From Syntrophomonadaceae bacterium (GTDB lineage Bacteria; Bacillota; Syntrophomonadia; Syntrophomonadales; Syntrophomonadaceae): DNA of 46,563 nt. The stretch covers positions 1 through 46,563 of the forward strand of contig JAAYNQ010000175.1 of NCBI GenBank assembly GCA_012520725.1. Reading direction: 5' to 3'. The stretch's first letter is position 1. Each line of letters begins with the position of its first letter. The position numbers were made by a program, and so were the translations under genes. The notes under the pieces are model-generated. The model was not told where the DNA came from. It was given only the letters and a program-made list of their open reading frames with translations, and searched no databases. This document shows positions 18,466-26,998 of the stretch, piece after piece.

Positions 18466-18494
18466 CTGGCGGGCGAGCACAGCTCGCCCCTACA
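18466..18494. repeat. third GTAGGGGCG-type hairpin repeat, overlapping iorB stop
   Basis: GGGCGAGC-ACA-GCTCGCCCCTAC is a further copy of the same hairpin end. Its CTA at 18490-18492 is the TAG stop codon of iorB on the minus strand, so the repeat supplies the gene's stop and probably its transcription end. Confidence 0.55.
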
Positions 18495-19086
18495 GACCCC
18501 CGTTGGAAATAATATTCATTCCTTCTTCAAAAGCTTTCAAGTTGATATCAATAGCCTTTTCCGGAACCATGCGCCGGATGGCATTTTCCATCTCCGCTAT
18601 GGGCAGACTAGCTACGGCTGCCAGCACTCCTACCAGGACCACATTGGCAGCCCGGGTGTTTCCACATTGGCCGGCAATTTCGGTGGCATTGATTAAACGG
18701 GTATTGGGGACCTTTTCTTTAATTTTATCCACTATGTCCAGAGGGTATTTGACCCGGCCGCTCATTACCGGCAGCGGGTCTACTCTTTCATCATTTATAA
18801 TGACTATCCCATCGGGCTTCAAGTAATCCAGCCAACGAGCTGCTTCCAGCTTTTCGAAGGCCAGCAATATATCGGCATCACCCTTTTTTATTATGGGGGA
18901 ATAAACTTTTTCCCCATACCTGACCTGGGTTACTACGCTGCCGCCCCTTTGGGCCATACCATGGATTTCGGATACTTTTACATCATAGCCCATCTGTACC
19001 GCCACATCGGCCAGAATCCTGCTGGTAAGCAAGGTGCCCTGTCCGCCCACGCCAACTATAAGAATATCAGTTACCTGTTTACTCAT
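18490..19086 (-). CDS. iorB: indolepyruvate:ferredoxin oxidoreductase, beta subunit
   Basis: This 198-aa subunit belongs to the gamma-type domain of 2-oxoacid:ferredoxin oxidoreductases (TDILIVGVGGQGTLLTSRILAD at the start; EIHGMAQRGGSVVTQVRYG near 42-60). With IorA it oxidatively decarboxylates arylpyruvates from aromatic amino acid transamination to arylacetyl-CoA, reducing ferredoxin. It can also run in reverse in some anaerobes. The ATG lies two bases after the iorA stop, and its GGAGG lies inside the 3' end of iorA, so the pair is tightly coupled. The 3' end borders a palindromic repeat. Confidence 0.92.
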   Translation of the reverse strand: MSKQVTDILIVGVGGQGTLLTSRILADVAVQMGYDVKVSEIHGMAQRGGSVVTQVRYGEKVYSPIIKKGDADILLAFEKLEAARWLDYLKPDGIVIINDERVDPLPVMSGRVKYPLDIVDKIKEKVPNTRLINATEIAGQCGNTRAANVVLVGVLAAVASLPIAEMENAIRRMVPEKAIDINLKAFEEGMNIISNGGL

Positions 19087-19088
19087 TG

Positions 19089-20831
19089 TTATACCTCCAA
19101 TACCTTAATAGCATCGAATTTGCATACTTGTGGACAGAGGCCGCAGCCCACACAGCTGTTCAGATTCATTACCGCAACCTTTTCTTCATCCAGGAAATTG
19201 ACTCCAGTGCAGCCCAACCTGATGCATACTTTGCAGCCGGTGCAGAGTTCGGGATCCACATAATACTTAATACCTGTTGGTTGATTTTCTATCAGGGCAC
19301 AGGCCCGTTTGGCTATAATTACTGAAGGTTCTCTCCTCTCCAGTTCTTCCTGTACCGCTTGCTGTAATTGATCCAGTTTCAGCGGGTCAACCACCCTTAC
19401 GTTCTCTATTCCTATAGCCCTGACCAGTGTCGGCAAGTCAAGCTTTTTGGTGGGCTCAGAGTTTATATTTTTACCGGTAGCCGGGTGTTCCTGATGTCCG
19501 GTCATAGCGGTAGTATCATTATCAAGTATGAGTACAGTAGAGGTTCCCTGATTGTATACAATATCTATTAAAGGAGTTATTCCAGAATGAACGAAGGTAG
19601 AATCTCCTATTACGGCTACCATTTTCTCCGCAAATTCAGAACCCCTGGCCTTTTCCATTCCCATGGCAGTGCCTATGCTGGCTCCCATACAGATAGTAGT
19701 ATCCATTCCGTCCAGAGGGCTTAAAGCTCCCAGGGTGTAACAGCCGATATCGCCGGTTACCACCAGGCGCATTCTCCTCAGGGTGTAGAATACCCCCCGG
19801 TGGGGACAACCGGGACAAAGCAGAGGAGGCCGGGCTGGAATTTCTTTTACCAAACCATAGAGATCCTCATTGCTGACTCCCTTAAGCACACTTTCGATGA
19901 GTTCCGGACTGTATTCCCCCAGCAAGGAAAACAGCTCTTTTCCTTCTACCGGGATTCCCCAGGCCTTTATTTGATCCTCTATAACCGGTTCCAGCTCTTC
20001 CACCACTATCAGTCGATCTACCTGGCCGGCAAAATCCCTGATCATTTTTTCAGGGAGAGGATGAACCATCCCCAGCTTTAATACCGACACCTGGGGCATA
20101 ACTTCTTTTACGTACTGGTAAGGCACTCCGCTGCTAATAATACCAATGGATCTGTCGCCCCATTCAATCCGGTTAAGAGGGCTGCTGGAGGCATACTCCT
20201 TGAGTTGCATCATCCGCTTTTCTACTTCCACATGCCTGCCCCGGGCATGACCGGGCAGCATAACATATTTAGGGACATTCTTTTTATATGGCTTTAGCTG
20301 GTACTCCTCTTTGCTGCCAACTTCCACCATGGTCTGGGAATGGGCCAAACGGGTGGTAATCCTCAACATTACCGGGGTATCGAATTCCTCACTGATAGTA
20401 AATGCCAATTTACAATAATCCAGGGCTTCCTGACTGTCAGCGGGCTCCAATACCGGCATTTTGGCGAATTTGCCATAGCCCCGGTTGTCCTGCTCATTCT
20501 GTGAAGAATGCATCCCGGGGTCATCGGCCGAAACCAGTACCAGTCCTCCGTTTACTCCGGTATAAGCAAAAGTATATAAAGGATCGGCTGCCACATTTAC
20601 CCCTACATGCTTCATGGCCACCAGGGTACGGGCTCCACCTATGGATGCACCAACTCCTACCTCTAAGGCCACTTTCTCATTGGGGGCCCACTGGGCATAC
20701 ACCTGATCATATTTAGCAAAAGTACTGACTATTTCTGTACTGGGGGTACCCGGATAAGCAGCAGCCACCGTCGCCCCAGCTTCATAAGCAGCGCGAGCGA
20801 TAGCTTCATTTCCGATCATCAATTGTTTCAT
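19089..20831 (-). CDS. iorA: indolepyruvate:ferredoxin oxidoreductase, alpha subunit
   Basis: This 580-aa catalytic subunit has an N-terminal pyrimidine-binding domain (GNEAIARAAYEAGATVAAAYPGTPSTEI), a middle domain, a thiamine-pyrophosphate domain (CPGCPHRG near 340, GDIGCYTLG, GDSTFVHSGI, DNDTTAMTGHQEHP) and a C-terminal two-cluster ferredoxin part (CTGCKVCIRLGC near 530 and CVGCGLCPQVCKFD near 560). All expected motifs are present and length is normal. In peptide- and amino-acid-using anaerobes it acts after an aromatic aminotransferase, yielding arylacetyl-CoA and reduced ferredoxin. AAGGAGG precedes the ATG. Confidence 0.94.
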   Translation of the reverse strand: MKQLMIGNEAIARAAYEAGATVAAAYPGTPSTEIVSTFAKYDQVYAQWAPNEKVALEVGVGASIGGARTLVAMKHVGVNVAADPLYTFAYTGVNGGLVLVSADDPGMHSSQNEQDNRGYGKFAKMPVLEPADSQEALDYCKLAFTISEEFDTPVMLRITTRLAHSQTMVEVGSKEEYQLKPYKKNVPKYVMLPGHARGRHVEVEKRMMQLKEYASSSPLNRIEWGDRSIGIISSGVPYQYVKEVMPQVSVLKLGMVHPLPEKMIRDFAGQVDRLIVVEELEPVIEDQIKAWGIPVEGKELFSLLGEYSPELIESVLKGVSNEDLYGLVKEIPARPPLLCPGCPHRGVFYTLRRMRLVVTGDIGCYTLGALSPLDGMDTTICMGASIGTAMGMEKARGSEFAEKMVAVIGDSTFVHSGITPLIDIVYNQGTSTVLILDNDTTAMTGHQEHPATGKNINSEPTKKLDLPTLVRAIGIENVRVVDPLKLDQLQQAVQEELERREPSVIIAKRACALIENQPTGIKYYVDPELCTGCKVCIRLGCTGVNFLDEEKVAVMNLNSCVGCGLCPQVCKFDAIKVLEV

Positions 20832-20852
20832 GGTATTCCTCCTTAACCATTA

Positions 20853-20890
20853 TCAAATAAAACCTCTCTTCCAGACGGAAAAGAGGTTTA
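20853..20890 (-). terminator. rho-independent terminator after yyaC
   Basis: On the minus strand AAACCTCTTTTCC pairs with GGAAGAGAGGTTT and is followed by TATTT. It sits between yyaC and iorA. If iorA is transcribed from further upstream, it could instead be an attenuator in the iorA leader. Confidence 0.65.
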
Positions 20891-20963
20891 CTGACCTTGT
20901 TAACCGTGCCTGGTCTATTTTGAATAATACCACAGCTCAGCTTATTCTTCAGCAGAATTCATT

Positions 20964-21518
20964 TTATTCCAATGGGGCCTGTTTTTGCCGATCCCAATCC
21001 AGGATAGCATCACTGATTACCCGGGACATACCATAAACATGGGCCAGGCTGATTTTGTTTACAGTGTTAAAACCCAGTTTCCCAGCCCGGTTGCCTACCA
21101 AAGCGGTGACAGCAAAATCGCCAATTACCGGCAGATTCTTATGTACTGCCTTTCCTGGCTTGAGGGAACCCCTTTTCACCTTAATCAGTCCGGGAGCTTC
21201 ATCCTCACCTATCGAAGCATCTATGGCTACAATTGGTTTGGAGGGAAAGTTGTTTTTAAAAGCCCTTAAATTGGAGCTGATATTGCCTGCATGCCAGGGT
21301 TCCTGCAAAGTACCCAAGACCATAATATTGTGATTATGTTCTTCCAGCATGGTCCCGGTCAAAGGTCCCAAACAGTCCAAGAGGTGGCGGTCAGAACCGA
21401 TACAAATAAAAGCCGGGGCTTGATTCAGTTCCGTAAAACACTCCAGAAAAGCCTGGGTCAGAATAGACCCGGCCTGCTTATGAGTATAATGCACCGATAC
21501 TATCAAATTAGATTTCAT
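20964..21518 (-). CDS. yyaC: sporulation protein YyaC (DUF1256)
   Basis: This 184-aa protein matches the YyaC/DUF1256 family, distantly related to the spore protease GPR. Signatures are FICIGSDRHLLDCLGPLTGTML (near 37-58), VAIDASIGED near 97-106, and LKPGKAVHKNLPVIGDFAVTALV near 119-141. In Bacillus the gene is forespore-expressed; its precise role is unsettled. Its ATG overlaps the TAA of hisC (TAATG), so it is translationally coupled to a biosynthetic aminotransferase. It is a second independent sign, after the ger operon, that this organism sporulates. Confidence 0.88.
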   Translation of the reverse strand: MKSNLIVSVHYTHKQAGSILTQAFLECFTELNQAPAFICIGSDRHLLDCLGPLTGTMLEEHNHNIMVLGTLQEPWHAGNISSNLRAFKNNFPSKPIVAIDASIGEDEAPGLIKVKRGSLKPGKAVHKNLPVIGDFAVTALVGNRAGKLGFNTVNKISLAHVYGMSRVISDAILDWDRQKQAPLE

Positions 21519-22621
21519 TATATCTTCAGAATCTCCTGTAGGGTTTTGATAAAACGCTCATTTTGCTCGGGATTACCGATAGTGACCCGGATATAGGTGG
21601 GATAACCAAAAATATCCCCGGTGCGGACAATTACCCCCCGACTCAGCAGTTCCCGGAATACCATCTGACAATCCTTACCGGTATCGAAAAAGATAAAATT
21701 GGCCTCACTAGGCACATATTTCAGGCCCATCTCTTCCAACTGACGGTATAGATAAACCTTGCCTTCAGCATTGATTTTCCGGCTGGCTCTAAGATGTTGG
21801 TGGTCATCCAGTGCTGCCCGGGCTCCCACTTGAGCTAAATGATTAACATTAAAAGGCTCGGTTATCCTCTTGACTGCATCTACAATCTCAGGATGGGCAA
21901 GCATGTAACCAATGCGCAGTCCTGCCAAACCATAAATCTTGGAAAAGGTACGGGAGACTATTACATTGGGATATTCCGACAAGTAATCCACTCCCTGAAC
22001 AAAATCAGGAGATTCTACATATTCAAAATAGGCTTCATCAAATACTACCAGGACATCCTTTGGTACTCGGGCCATAAATCCATCCATTTCTGCCCGGGTC
22101 ATTATGGTACCAGTAGGATTATTGGGATTGCACAGGTAAATAATCTTGCTTTGCTCCCCTATAGCAGCCAACATGGCCGGCAAATCATGTTTAAAGTTCA
22201 GCAAAGGTACTGCTTTACATTTGGCCCCCATAATGGTAGCGGTAAACTCATATTCAGAAAAGGTAGGTGAAGCAAATATCACCTCATCCTCGGGGTTAAT
22301 AAAAGTCTCCACCAGCAGCTTCAGCAGTTCATCGGAGCCGTTTCCCAATAAAAGCTGATTGGTCTGAACCCCCAAAAAATCAGCCAACCTCTGTTTGAGA
22401 TAAAAGCAATTGCCGTCAGGATAAACATGAATGCTATCTAAAGATTCTTTTACCGCCTGAACCGCCAGCGGAGAAGGTCCCAGGGGATTCTCATTGGAAG
22501 CCATTTTTATTATGTCTTCTATCCCCAACTCCCGCTTGACTTCATCCACCGGTTTCCCTGGAGTATAGGGTTTTAGGTTAAAGATCTGGGGTCTGGCCTG
22601 TCTTTTAATAAAATCCTGCAT
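21518..22621 (-). CDS. hisC: histidinol-phosphate aminotransferase
   Basis: This 367-aa PLP-dependent class I/II aminotransferase has the HisC signatures: KMASNENPLGPSP near 39-51, GNGSDELLKLL near 93, CNPNNPTG near 163, FDEAYFEY near 194 and the Schiff-base lysine in SRTFSKIYGLAGLRIGY near 225. It interconverts histidinol phosphate and imidazole-acetol phosphate in histidine synthesis. HisC-like enzymes often also use aromatic 2-oxoacids, which would feed the adjacent iorAB. The last codon overlaps the yyaC start. Confidence 0.87.
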   Translation of the reverse strand: MQDFIKRQARPQIFNLKPYTPGKPVDEVKRELGIEDIIKMASNENPLGPSPLAVQAVKESLDSIHVYPDGNCFYLKQRLADFLGVQTNQLLLGNGSDELLKLLVETFINPEDEVIFASPTFSEYEFTATIMGAKCKAVPLLNFKHDLPAMLAAIGEQSKIIYLCNPNNPTGTIMTRAEMDGFMARVPKDVLVVFDEAYFEYVESPDFVQGVDYLSEYPNVIVSRTFSKIYGLAGLRIGYMLAHPEIVDAVKRITEPFNVNHLAQVGARAALDDHQHLRASRKINAEGKVYLYRQLEEMGLKYVPSEANFIFFDTGKDCQMVFRELLSRGVIVRTGDIFGYPTYIRVTIGNPEQNERFIKTLQEILKI

Positions 22622-22707
22622 TGCTTATCCCTCCTGCTTTTCCTGCAACCTATATAATAATTGACTTGGATTATTACCAAGGGTTATGAAGACAGCAGCC
22701 AGCCTCA

Positions 22708-24234
22708 TTAGGCTATGGCTGATTCTTCCTGACTATACACCCGTTTAATATGTTCGGCCGGGTAAGCCCTGCTGATAACACTTACCAGGGGCACTACCCC
22801 CAGTGGTATTATCATAGCCAGAGAACCAAAGAAGGGGGAGCCCCAGCTCGATAACAGGCTCATTAGCTGGCCATTGATGAAAGAGGGACTAAAGGTTATT
22901 ATGAAGTACCCTCCTACTGCTATCAACAGACCGCTGAGCATGCCGGCCCAGGCACCGGCCCGAGTTGTGTTAGGCCAGAACAGGCCATAGATGTAAGGAG
23001 CCAAAAATGAACCGGCTACCGCTCCCCAGGAAAGAGCCATAAGGGTCAGTATTATCCCGGGAGGATTTAAAGCCACATACAGGCAAAAGCCGATAAAAAT
23101 AATACATAAGAAACGCATCATATTCATGGTGCCCTTTTCACTAATATCCTTAATCGCCGCTCCTTTAATCAAGTCAATACTCACCGAAGAACTGGCGGTT
23201 AATACCAGTGAAGAAAGAGTTGACATGGATGCCGACAGAACCAGAATCAATATCAATACCCCCACCAAAGGAGGAAGGGTCTGGCCTATAATAATAGGCA
23301 TAATCAAATCCGGAGTGGACACCCCGTTGAATACTGGCAATTCAGCAAAGAATAAATGCCCGGTAGAACCCACATAATAGGCCCCCATGGTTATAATCAG
23401 CGAAAATATACTTGATACCCAGGTAGCCACTGGTATAGACTGCTCGTTCTTAATACCATAGAATTTGCCCACCATCTGGGGAAGTCCCCAGGTACCAAGG
23501 CTGGTTAATATAATCAAGGATAGCAGTCCTATCCAGGTAACCGGAGAAGTAGGCAGTATCAACCCCGGATCCTGGGCTCGTAAAGCAGTAAAGCCATTAA
23601 CGAAGCCATTGACCATTTCATGCCCCAGCACAAAATAGACCATCAACACAACTCCAGCTATCATTATCAAACCCTGTACAAAATCAACCAGGGCTACGGC
23701 CATGTAACCTCCCAAGACCAAATACAAGCCGGATAAAACAGCCATTACTGCCAGGGCCAGTACGTAGGGAATACCAAATATTTGTTCAAAAAGGTAGCTT
23801 AATCCCATAAAAACTGATGCGGCATAGGGTACAAAGAAGATAAATATGATTAAACTGGAAAACACCTTCATTTTGGGGGAGTCATACCTTTTTTCCAAGA
23901 AGGAAGGCATGGTAAGTACATTAAGCCGGCTGGTCATTTCCCTGGTCTTTCGTCCCAGAATACGCCAGGCCAGATAGGTACCGATAATACTGTTGCCCAG
24001 AGCAATTAGCAGGGCTGACATACCATAGCCCCAACCTACTTTACCGGCAAAACCGATTAAAAGAACGGCAGAAAAATAAGCGGTACCATACGAAAAGGCT
24101 GACATCCAGGGGCCAATCGTCCGGTTTCCCACCACAAAATCGTTAACCGTATTGGTTTTTCGACGAGAATAAAGACTTAAACCAACAATCAGGCTAAAAA
24201 AGCACAACAACATAGAAATCTTGGCAAATAACAT
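22708..24234 (-). CDS. sodium:solute symporter (SSS family)
   Basis: This 508-aa membrane protein has about 13 transmembrane segments and the SSS fold. Family motifs include NDFVVGNRTIGPWMSAFSYGTAYFSAVLLIGFAG near the start and GTWGLPQMVGKFYGIKN in the middle. It imports a solute (proline-, pantothenate- or carboxylate-like; not resolvable) using the sodium gradient. The start is placed at the ATG at 24234, nine bases after GGGAGG; two in-frame upstream starts have worse spacing. Lying between hisC and speE, it may import an amino or organic acid, but that is inference. Confidence 0.88.
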   Translation of the reverse strand: MLFAKISMLLCFFSLIVGLSLYSRRKTNTVNDFVVGNRTIGPWMSAFSYGTAYFSAVLLIGFAGKVGWGYGMSALLIALGNSIIGTYLAWRILGRKTREMTSRLNVLTMPSFLEKRYDSPKMKVFSSLIIFIFFVPYAASVFMGLSYLFEQIFGIPYVLALAVMAVLSGLYLVLGGYMAVALVDFVQGLIMIAGVVLMVYFVLGHEMVNGFVNGFTALRAQDPGLILPTSPVTWIGLLSLIILTSLGTWGLPQMVGKFYGIKNEQSIPVATWVSSIFSLIITMGAYYVGSTGHLFFAELPVFNGVSTPDLIMPIIIGQTLPPLVGVLILILVLSASMSTLSSLVLTASSSVSIDLIKGAAIKDISEKGTMNMMRFLCIIFIGFCLYVALNPPGIILTLMALSWGAVAGSFLAPYIYGLFWPNTTRAGAWAGMLSGLLIAVGGYFIITFSPSFINGQLMSLLSSWGSPFFGSLAMIIPLGVVPLVSVISRAYPAEHIKRVYSQEESAIA

Positions 24235-24294
24235 TGCTACCATCCTCCCGTACAACTTTTAATTTTGCTGTTTTATTACTTCAAAACTACCGTA

Positions 24295-25125
24295 CTACCT
24301 CAACATATCCTTTATGAACTGAGGTAAGATGAAAGCACTTCTGTGCAAATCACCATTGTAATATTTTAAACCATCTATGACCTTTTTGTCATCAGCAATT
24401 CTTGCCGGATCCCGTTTTTTGCTCCCCAAAGTAAAGGACCAGGGACCAGCGGTATAAGTCATAATGGGGGCTAGACATACTTTAACCACAGGAAAAACCG
24501 AACTTAAGTTTTGAAAAACCTTTACAAAGATATCCTGATAAAAGACTGGAGATTCCGACTGGACAGCTATCATCCCATCCTGCCGCAGGCACTGGTATAC
24601 ATCCTGGTAAAAGCGGCTACTGTATAATTCCACCGCTGGTCCAATAGGATCTGAAGAATCAACGATAACCAGATCATATGACTGTGAAGTATCCTGAACG
24701 AATTTGATGCCATCCTCAATATGGAGCTTCAGACGGGAATCATTAAAGGCGCAGGCCATAGTAGGCAGGTAAATCTTACTGTTTTCCACGACTCGCTCAT
24801 CGATCTCTACTAAGTCTACTACTTGCACACTATCATGCTTTAATACTTCACGAGCAGTTCCTCCATCTCCACCCCCAATTATCAATATTTTTTGGGGATG
24901 GGGATGAGAATTCATGGCGATATGAGCTATCATTTCATGGTATATGAATTCGTCCCTTTCAGTAACCTGTATGTTGCCATCCAAAACCAGAGTCTTTCCC
25001 CATTCCACCGTATCTATAACCGACAATTCCTGAAACCTGGTTTTTTCTGTATGCAATACCTTTTTTACCTTCCAATGCACTCCGTAACCCCGGGTGTGCT
25101 TCTCATAAAACCATAATTGATCCAC
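24295..25125 (-). CDS. speE: spermidine synthase (polyamine aminopropyltransferase)
   Basis: This 276-aa enzyme transfers the aminopropyl group of decarboxylated SAM to putrescine. Motifs: ELSVIDTVEWGKTLVLDGNIQVTERDEFIYHEMIAH (near 34-69), the nucleotide-binding IIGGGDGGTAREVLKH near 85-100, VEIDERVV near 107 and VDSSDPIGPA near 155 (catalytic Asp). Length is typical. The start is GTG, ten bases after AAGGAGG. No speD or speA gene is visible in the window. Confidence 0.92.
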   Translation of the reverse strand: MDQLWFYEKHTRGYGVHWKVKKVLHTEKTRFQELSVIDTVEWGKTLVLDGNIQVTERDEFIYHEMIAHIAMNSHPHPQKILIIGGGDGGTAREVLKHDSVQVVDLVEIDERVVENSKIYLPTMACAFNDSRLKLHIEDGIKFVQDTSQSYDLVIVDSSDPIGPAVELYSSRFYQDVYQCLRQDGMIAVQSESPVFYQDIFVKVFQNLSSVFPVVKVCLAPIMTYTAGPWSFTLGSKKRDPARIADDKKVIDGLKYYNGDLHRSAFILPQFIKDMLR

Positions 25126-25155
25126 AAGTACTAGGCCTCCTTTTCCGGGTGGTCT

Positions 25156-25476
25156 TTACCCATCTTTATATTTTTCCCTAATCAAGTCCCGAATCATTTC
25201 CCGGTTCTCAGACCAGGAAATAAAATCCTTAAGCTTATTGTTTAATAAGGTTGCTTTAATTATCTCATCGATCTCTTCTGGACCGGCTCCGGGATTCCAT
25301 TGTTTCAAGTCTTCCAGGAAAAGCCGCTGATCTTTATCAATCAAAACCAGCTCCAGTAAATCCAAGAGGAAATTCATTTCCTCAATGGAGATCCTTCCCC
25401 TTATACCCAGGTCGGCAATTAGGCTGGCGGTTTCATCATAGAGCCTTTTTACCTCAATATACCGGGATAGCATCAA
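25156..25476 (-). CDS. small protein of unknown function in replication module
   Basis: This 106-aa, largely helical, acidic protein has no family I recognise (MLSRYIEVKRLYDETASLIADLG ... IRDLIREKYKDG). Its start overlaps the end of the DnaB-like gene by four bases (ATGA), so the two are translationally coupled. Context makes it a candidate accessory factor, such as a helicase loader or adaptor. No ATP-binding motif is present, so it is not a DnaC/DnaI-type loader itself. Confidence 0.6.
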   Translation of the reverse strand: MMLSRYIEVKRLYDETASLIADLGIRGRISIEEMNFLLDLLELVLIDKDQRLFLEDLKQWNPGAGPEEIDEIIKATLLNNKLKDFISWSENREMIRDLIREKYKDG

Positions 25477-26843
25477 TTGGCCACCCTTTCCGCATCTTTC
25501 ATAATTTGTTTCTCCAGATCAAATATTATGGGGATTCTAACTCCACTGCGACCATCCCGGTTCTTTTCTATATCCAGGTAGTAATTGGGTTTTTGGGCAT
25601 ATTTATTTAGCAGTTCATTTTCCTCCAGTTCTTCCCTAGGAATAGGACCAAGTTTCAACATCAGGTCACATTCGTTCTTCATTCTTTTGGCTCCCTGCAA
25701 ACTTCCATCCGGATTCAATTGAACCAGAACCATCACTGCTATTCTAAGATTCTGAGCCAGGATTTTCTGGGTCTTGATAATCTGTTCCAGTATCTGCCAC
25801 TCCTGTAGTCTGGGATCGTGCTTTTCCATTCGCCCTACGTAATCTATGATCATCATATCGATGCTTTTTTGGGCCCTGAATTTGCGGGCAACAGAAACCG
25901 TTTTCTCTGGAGTCAAATTGGGGCAAGGATAGGAGTAAAAACCGCTGCTCCTCAATTTGGCATATCCATTTAGAACCATGGATAATTCACTCTGACTTAT
26001 ATCTCCCATACGAATACGGTCATGTTTAATACCGCTTAATATGGAAGCCCAACGCAGGGCAATCTGTTCCCGACTCATTTCAGTGTTTAGATAAAGAATA
26101 TTCTTGCCGTAATTTACCGCTATAGCTTTAGCCGTATGCAGGGCAAAAGCCGTTTTGCCGTGTCCGGTTTGGGCCCCCAGAATTATCAGATCTCCGGCTT
26201 TATAGCCCAAGGTAATGTGATCCAAATTATCAAAACCAGTGGGTAATCCATCCAGGGGTATTATGCCTTTATGTTCACGTTGGATTTCCTGATATCTTAG
26301 AAAACGCCTTTCTACTTCGTCATAACCCAGCTTGGCCATGTCTTCCGGAGTATCAATGTTATCGTCTATTTCCAGAGCGGTTAAATTCGTAAGATGATCT
26401 TCAGCTTTCATCAGCAACTGCTCTACATCCTGCTCCGGCTGCTCCTTGAGGCTTTGATAATTAAACCTTAAAAAATCTACAAAGCGGCGAATCCTCGATT
26501 TATCTTTAACCCTCTTAATCCAATACTTGATATTTTCATCGTCTATGTAATGTTCAGCGATGTATTTTATCTCTTCAACATCCCGGGGGCTGTTCAGCAT
26601 ACCCAGACTATGAGCTTCTTTTAGCAATTCCACATAGGTTGGCCTTATATCGCGTTCAAACAGGGAACAAAGTAAATCAAATATGCTGGCATTTTTAGGA
26701 GAGTAAAAGTCGGCGCTTTGCAGAGCATGGTAAGCTTCAACACAGGCCTCCTCTGAGTGCATCATAGAGGATAATACTCGCCTTTCACTCTCGCTATCCA
26801 TTAATAGATTTTCCGGCAAGGTCGATTGCAAACTAACATTCAT
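25473..26843 (-). CDS. DnaB-like replicative DNA helicase, divergent
   Basis: This 456-aa protein has the DnaB layout: an N-terminal domain (about 15-115) and a RecA-like C-terminal domain (about 195-456). The Walker A is GAQTGHGKT (residues 223-231) instead of the usual ARPSMGKT, Walker B is MMIIDYVGRM, and the DnaB motif 3 region is AVMVLVQLNPDGSLQGAKRM, in place of the common LSQLSR. These differences suggest a paralogue, or a helicase acquired from an element, rather than the standard chromosomal DnaB. It is followed by the coupled 106-aa gene and preceded (155 bp) by a DnaD-like gene, forming a replication-initiation set. Confidence 0.85.
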   Translation of the reverse strand: MNVSLQSTLPENLLMDSESERRVLSSMMHSEEACVEAYHALQSADFYSPKNASIFDLLCSLFERDIRPTYVELLKEAHSLGMLNSPRDVEEIKYIAEHYIDDENIKYWIKRVKDKSRIRRFVDFLRFNYQSLKEQPEQDVEQLLMKAEDHLTNLTALEIDDNIDTPEDMAKLGYDEVERRFLRYQEIQREHKGIIPLDGLPTGFDNLDHITLGYKAGDLIILGAQTGHGKTAFALHTAKAIAVNYGKNILYLNTEMSREQIALRWASILSGIKHDRIRMGDISQSELSMVLNGYAKLRSSGFYSYPCPNLTPEKTVSVARKFRAQKSIDMMIIDYVGRMEKHDPRLQEWQILEQIIKTQKILAQNLRIAVMVLVQLNPDGSLQGAKRMKNECDLMLKLGPIPREELEENELLNKYAQKPNYYLDIEKNRDGRSGVRIPIIFDLEKQIMKDAERVAN

Positions 26844-26912
26844 TCCCTTATCCCACCTTTAGTCAAAGCTTATGTCTAAGCTTCATTCCGGTACAAGCAG
26901 GTTTACAATTAG

Positions 26913-26940
26913 ATAGCGGAGAACATAAATCCTCCGCTAT
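26913..26940. other. perfect 9-bp inverted repeat between dnaD-like and dnaB-like genes
   Basis: ATAGCGGAG (26913-26921) and CTCCGCTAT (26932-26940) form a perfect hairpin with a 10-base loop. No T-run follows on the minus strand. It could be a processing site, weak terminator or protein-binding site. Confidence 0.45.
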
Positions 26941-26998
26941 TGATTAACCGATGAGACCCCTCTTTTATTATTGTACTGTATTATCCCCCAAAATTGGA

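Noticed and set aside
18150-18494. CRISPR array
   Set aside because: The repeats are palindromic hairpins in inverted orientation without regular spacers, so they are mobile repeats, not CRISPR.
26913-26940. Rho-independent terminator between the dnaD-like and dnaB-like genes
   Set aside because: The hairpin is perfect, but no T-run follows on the transcribed strand, so it is listed only as an inverted repeat.
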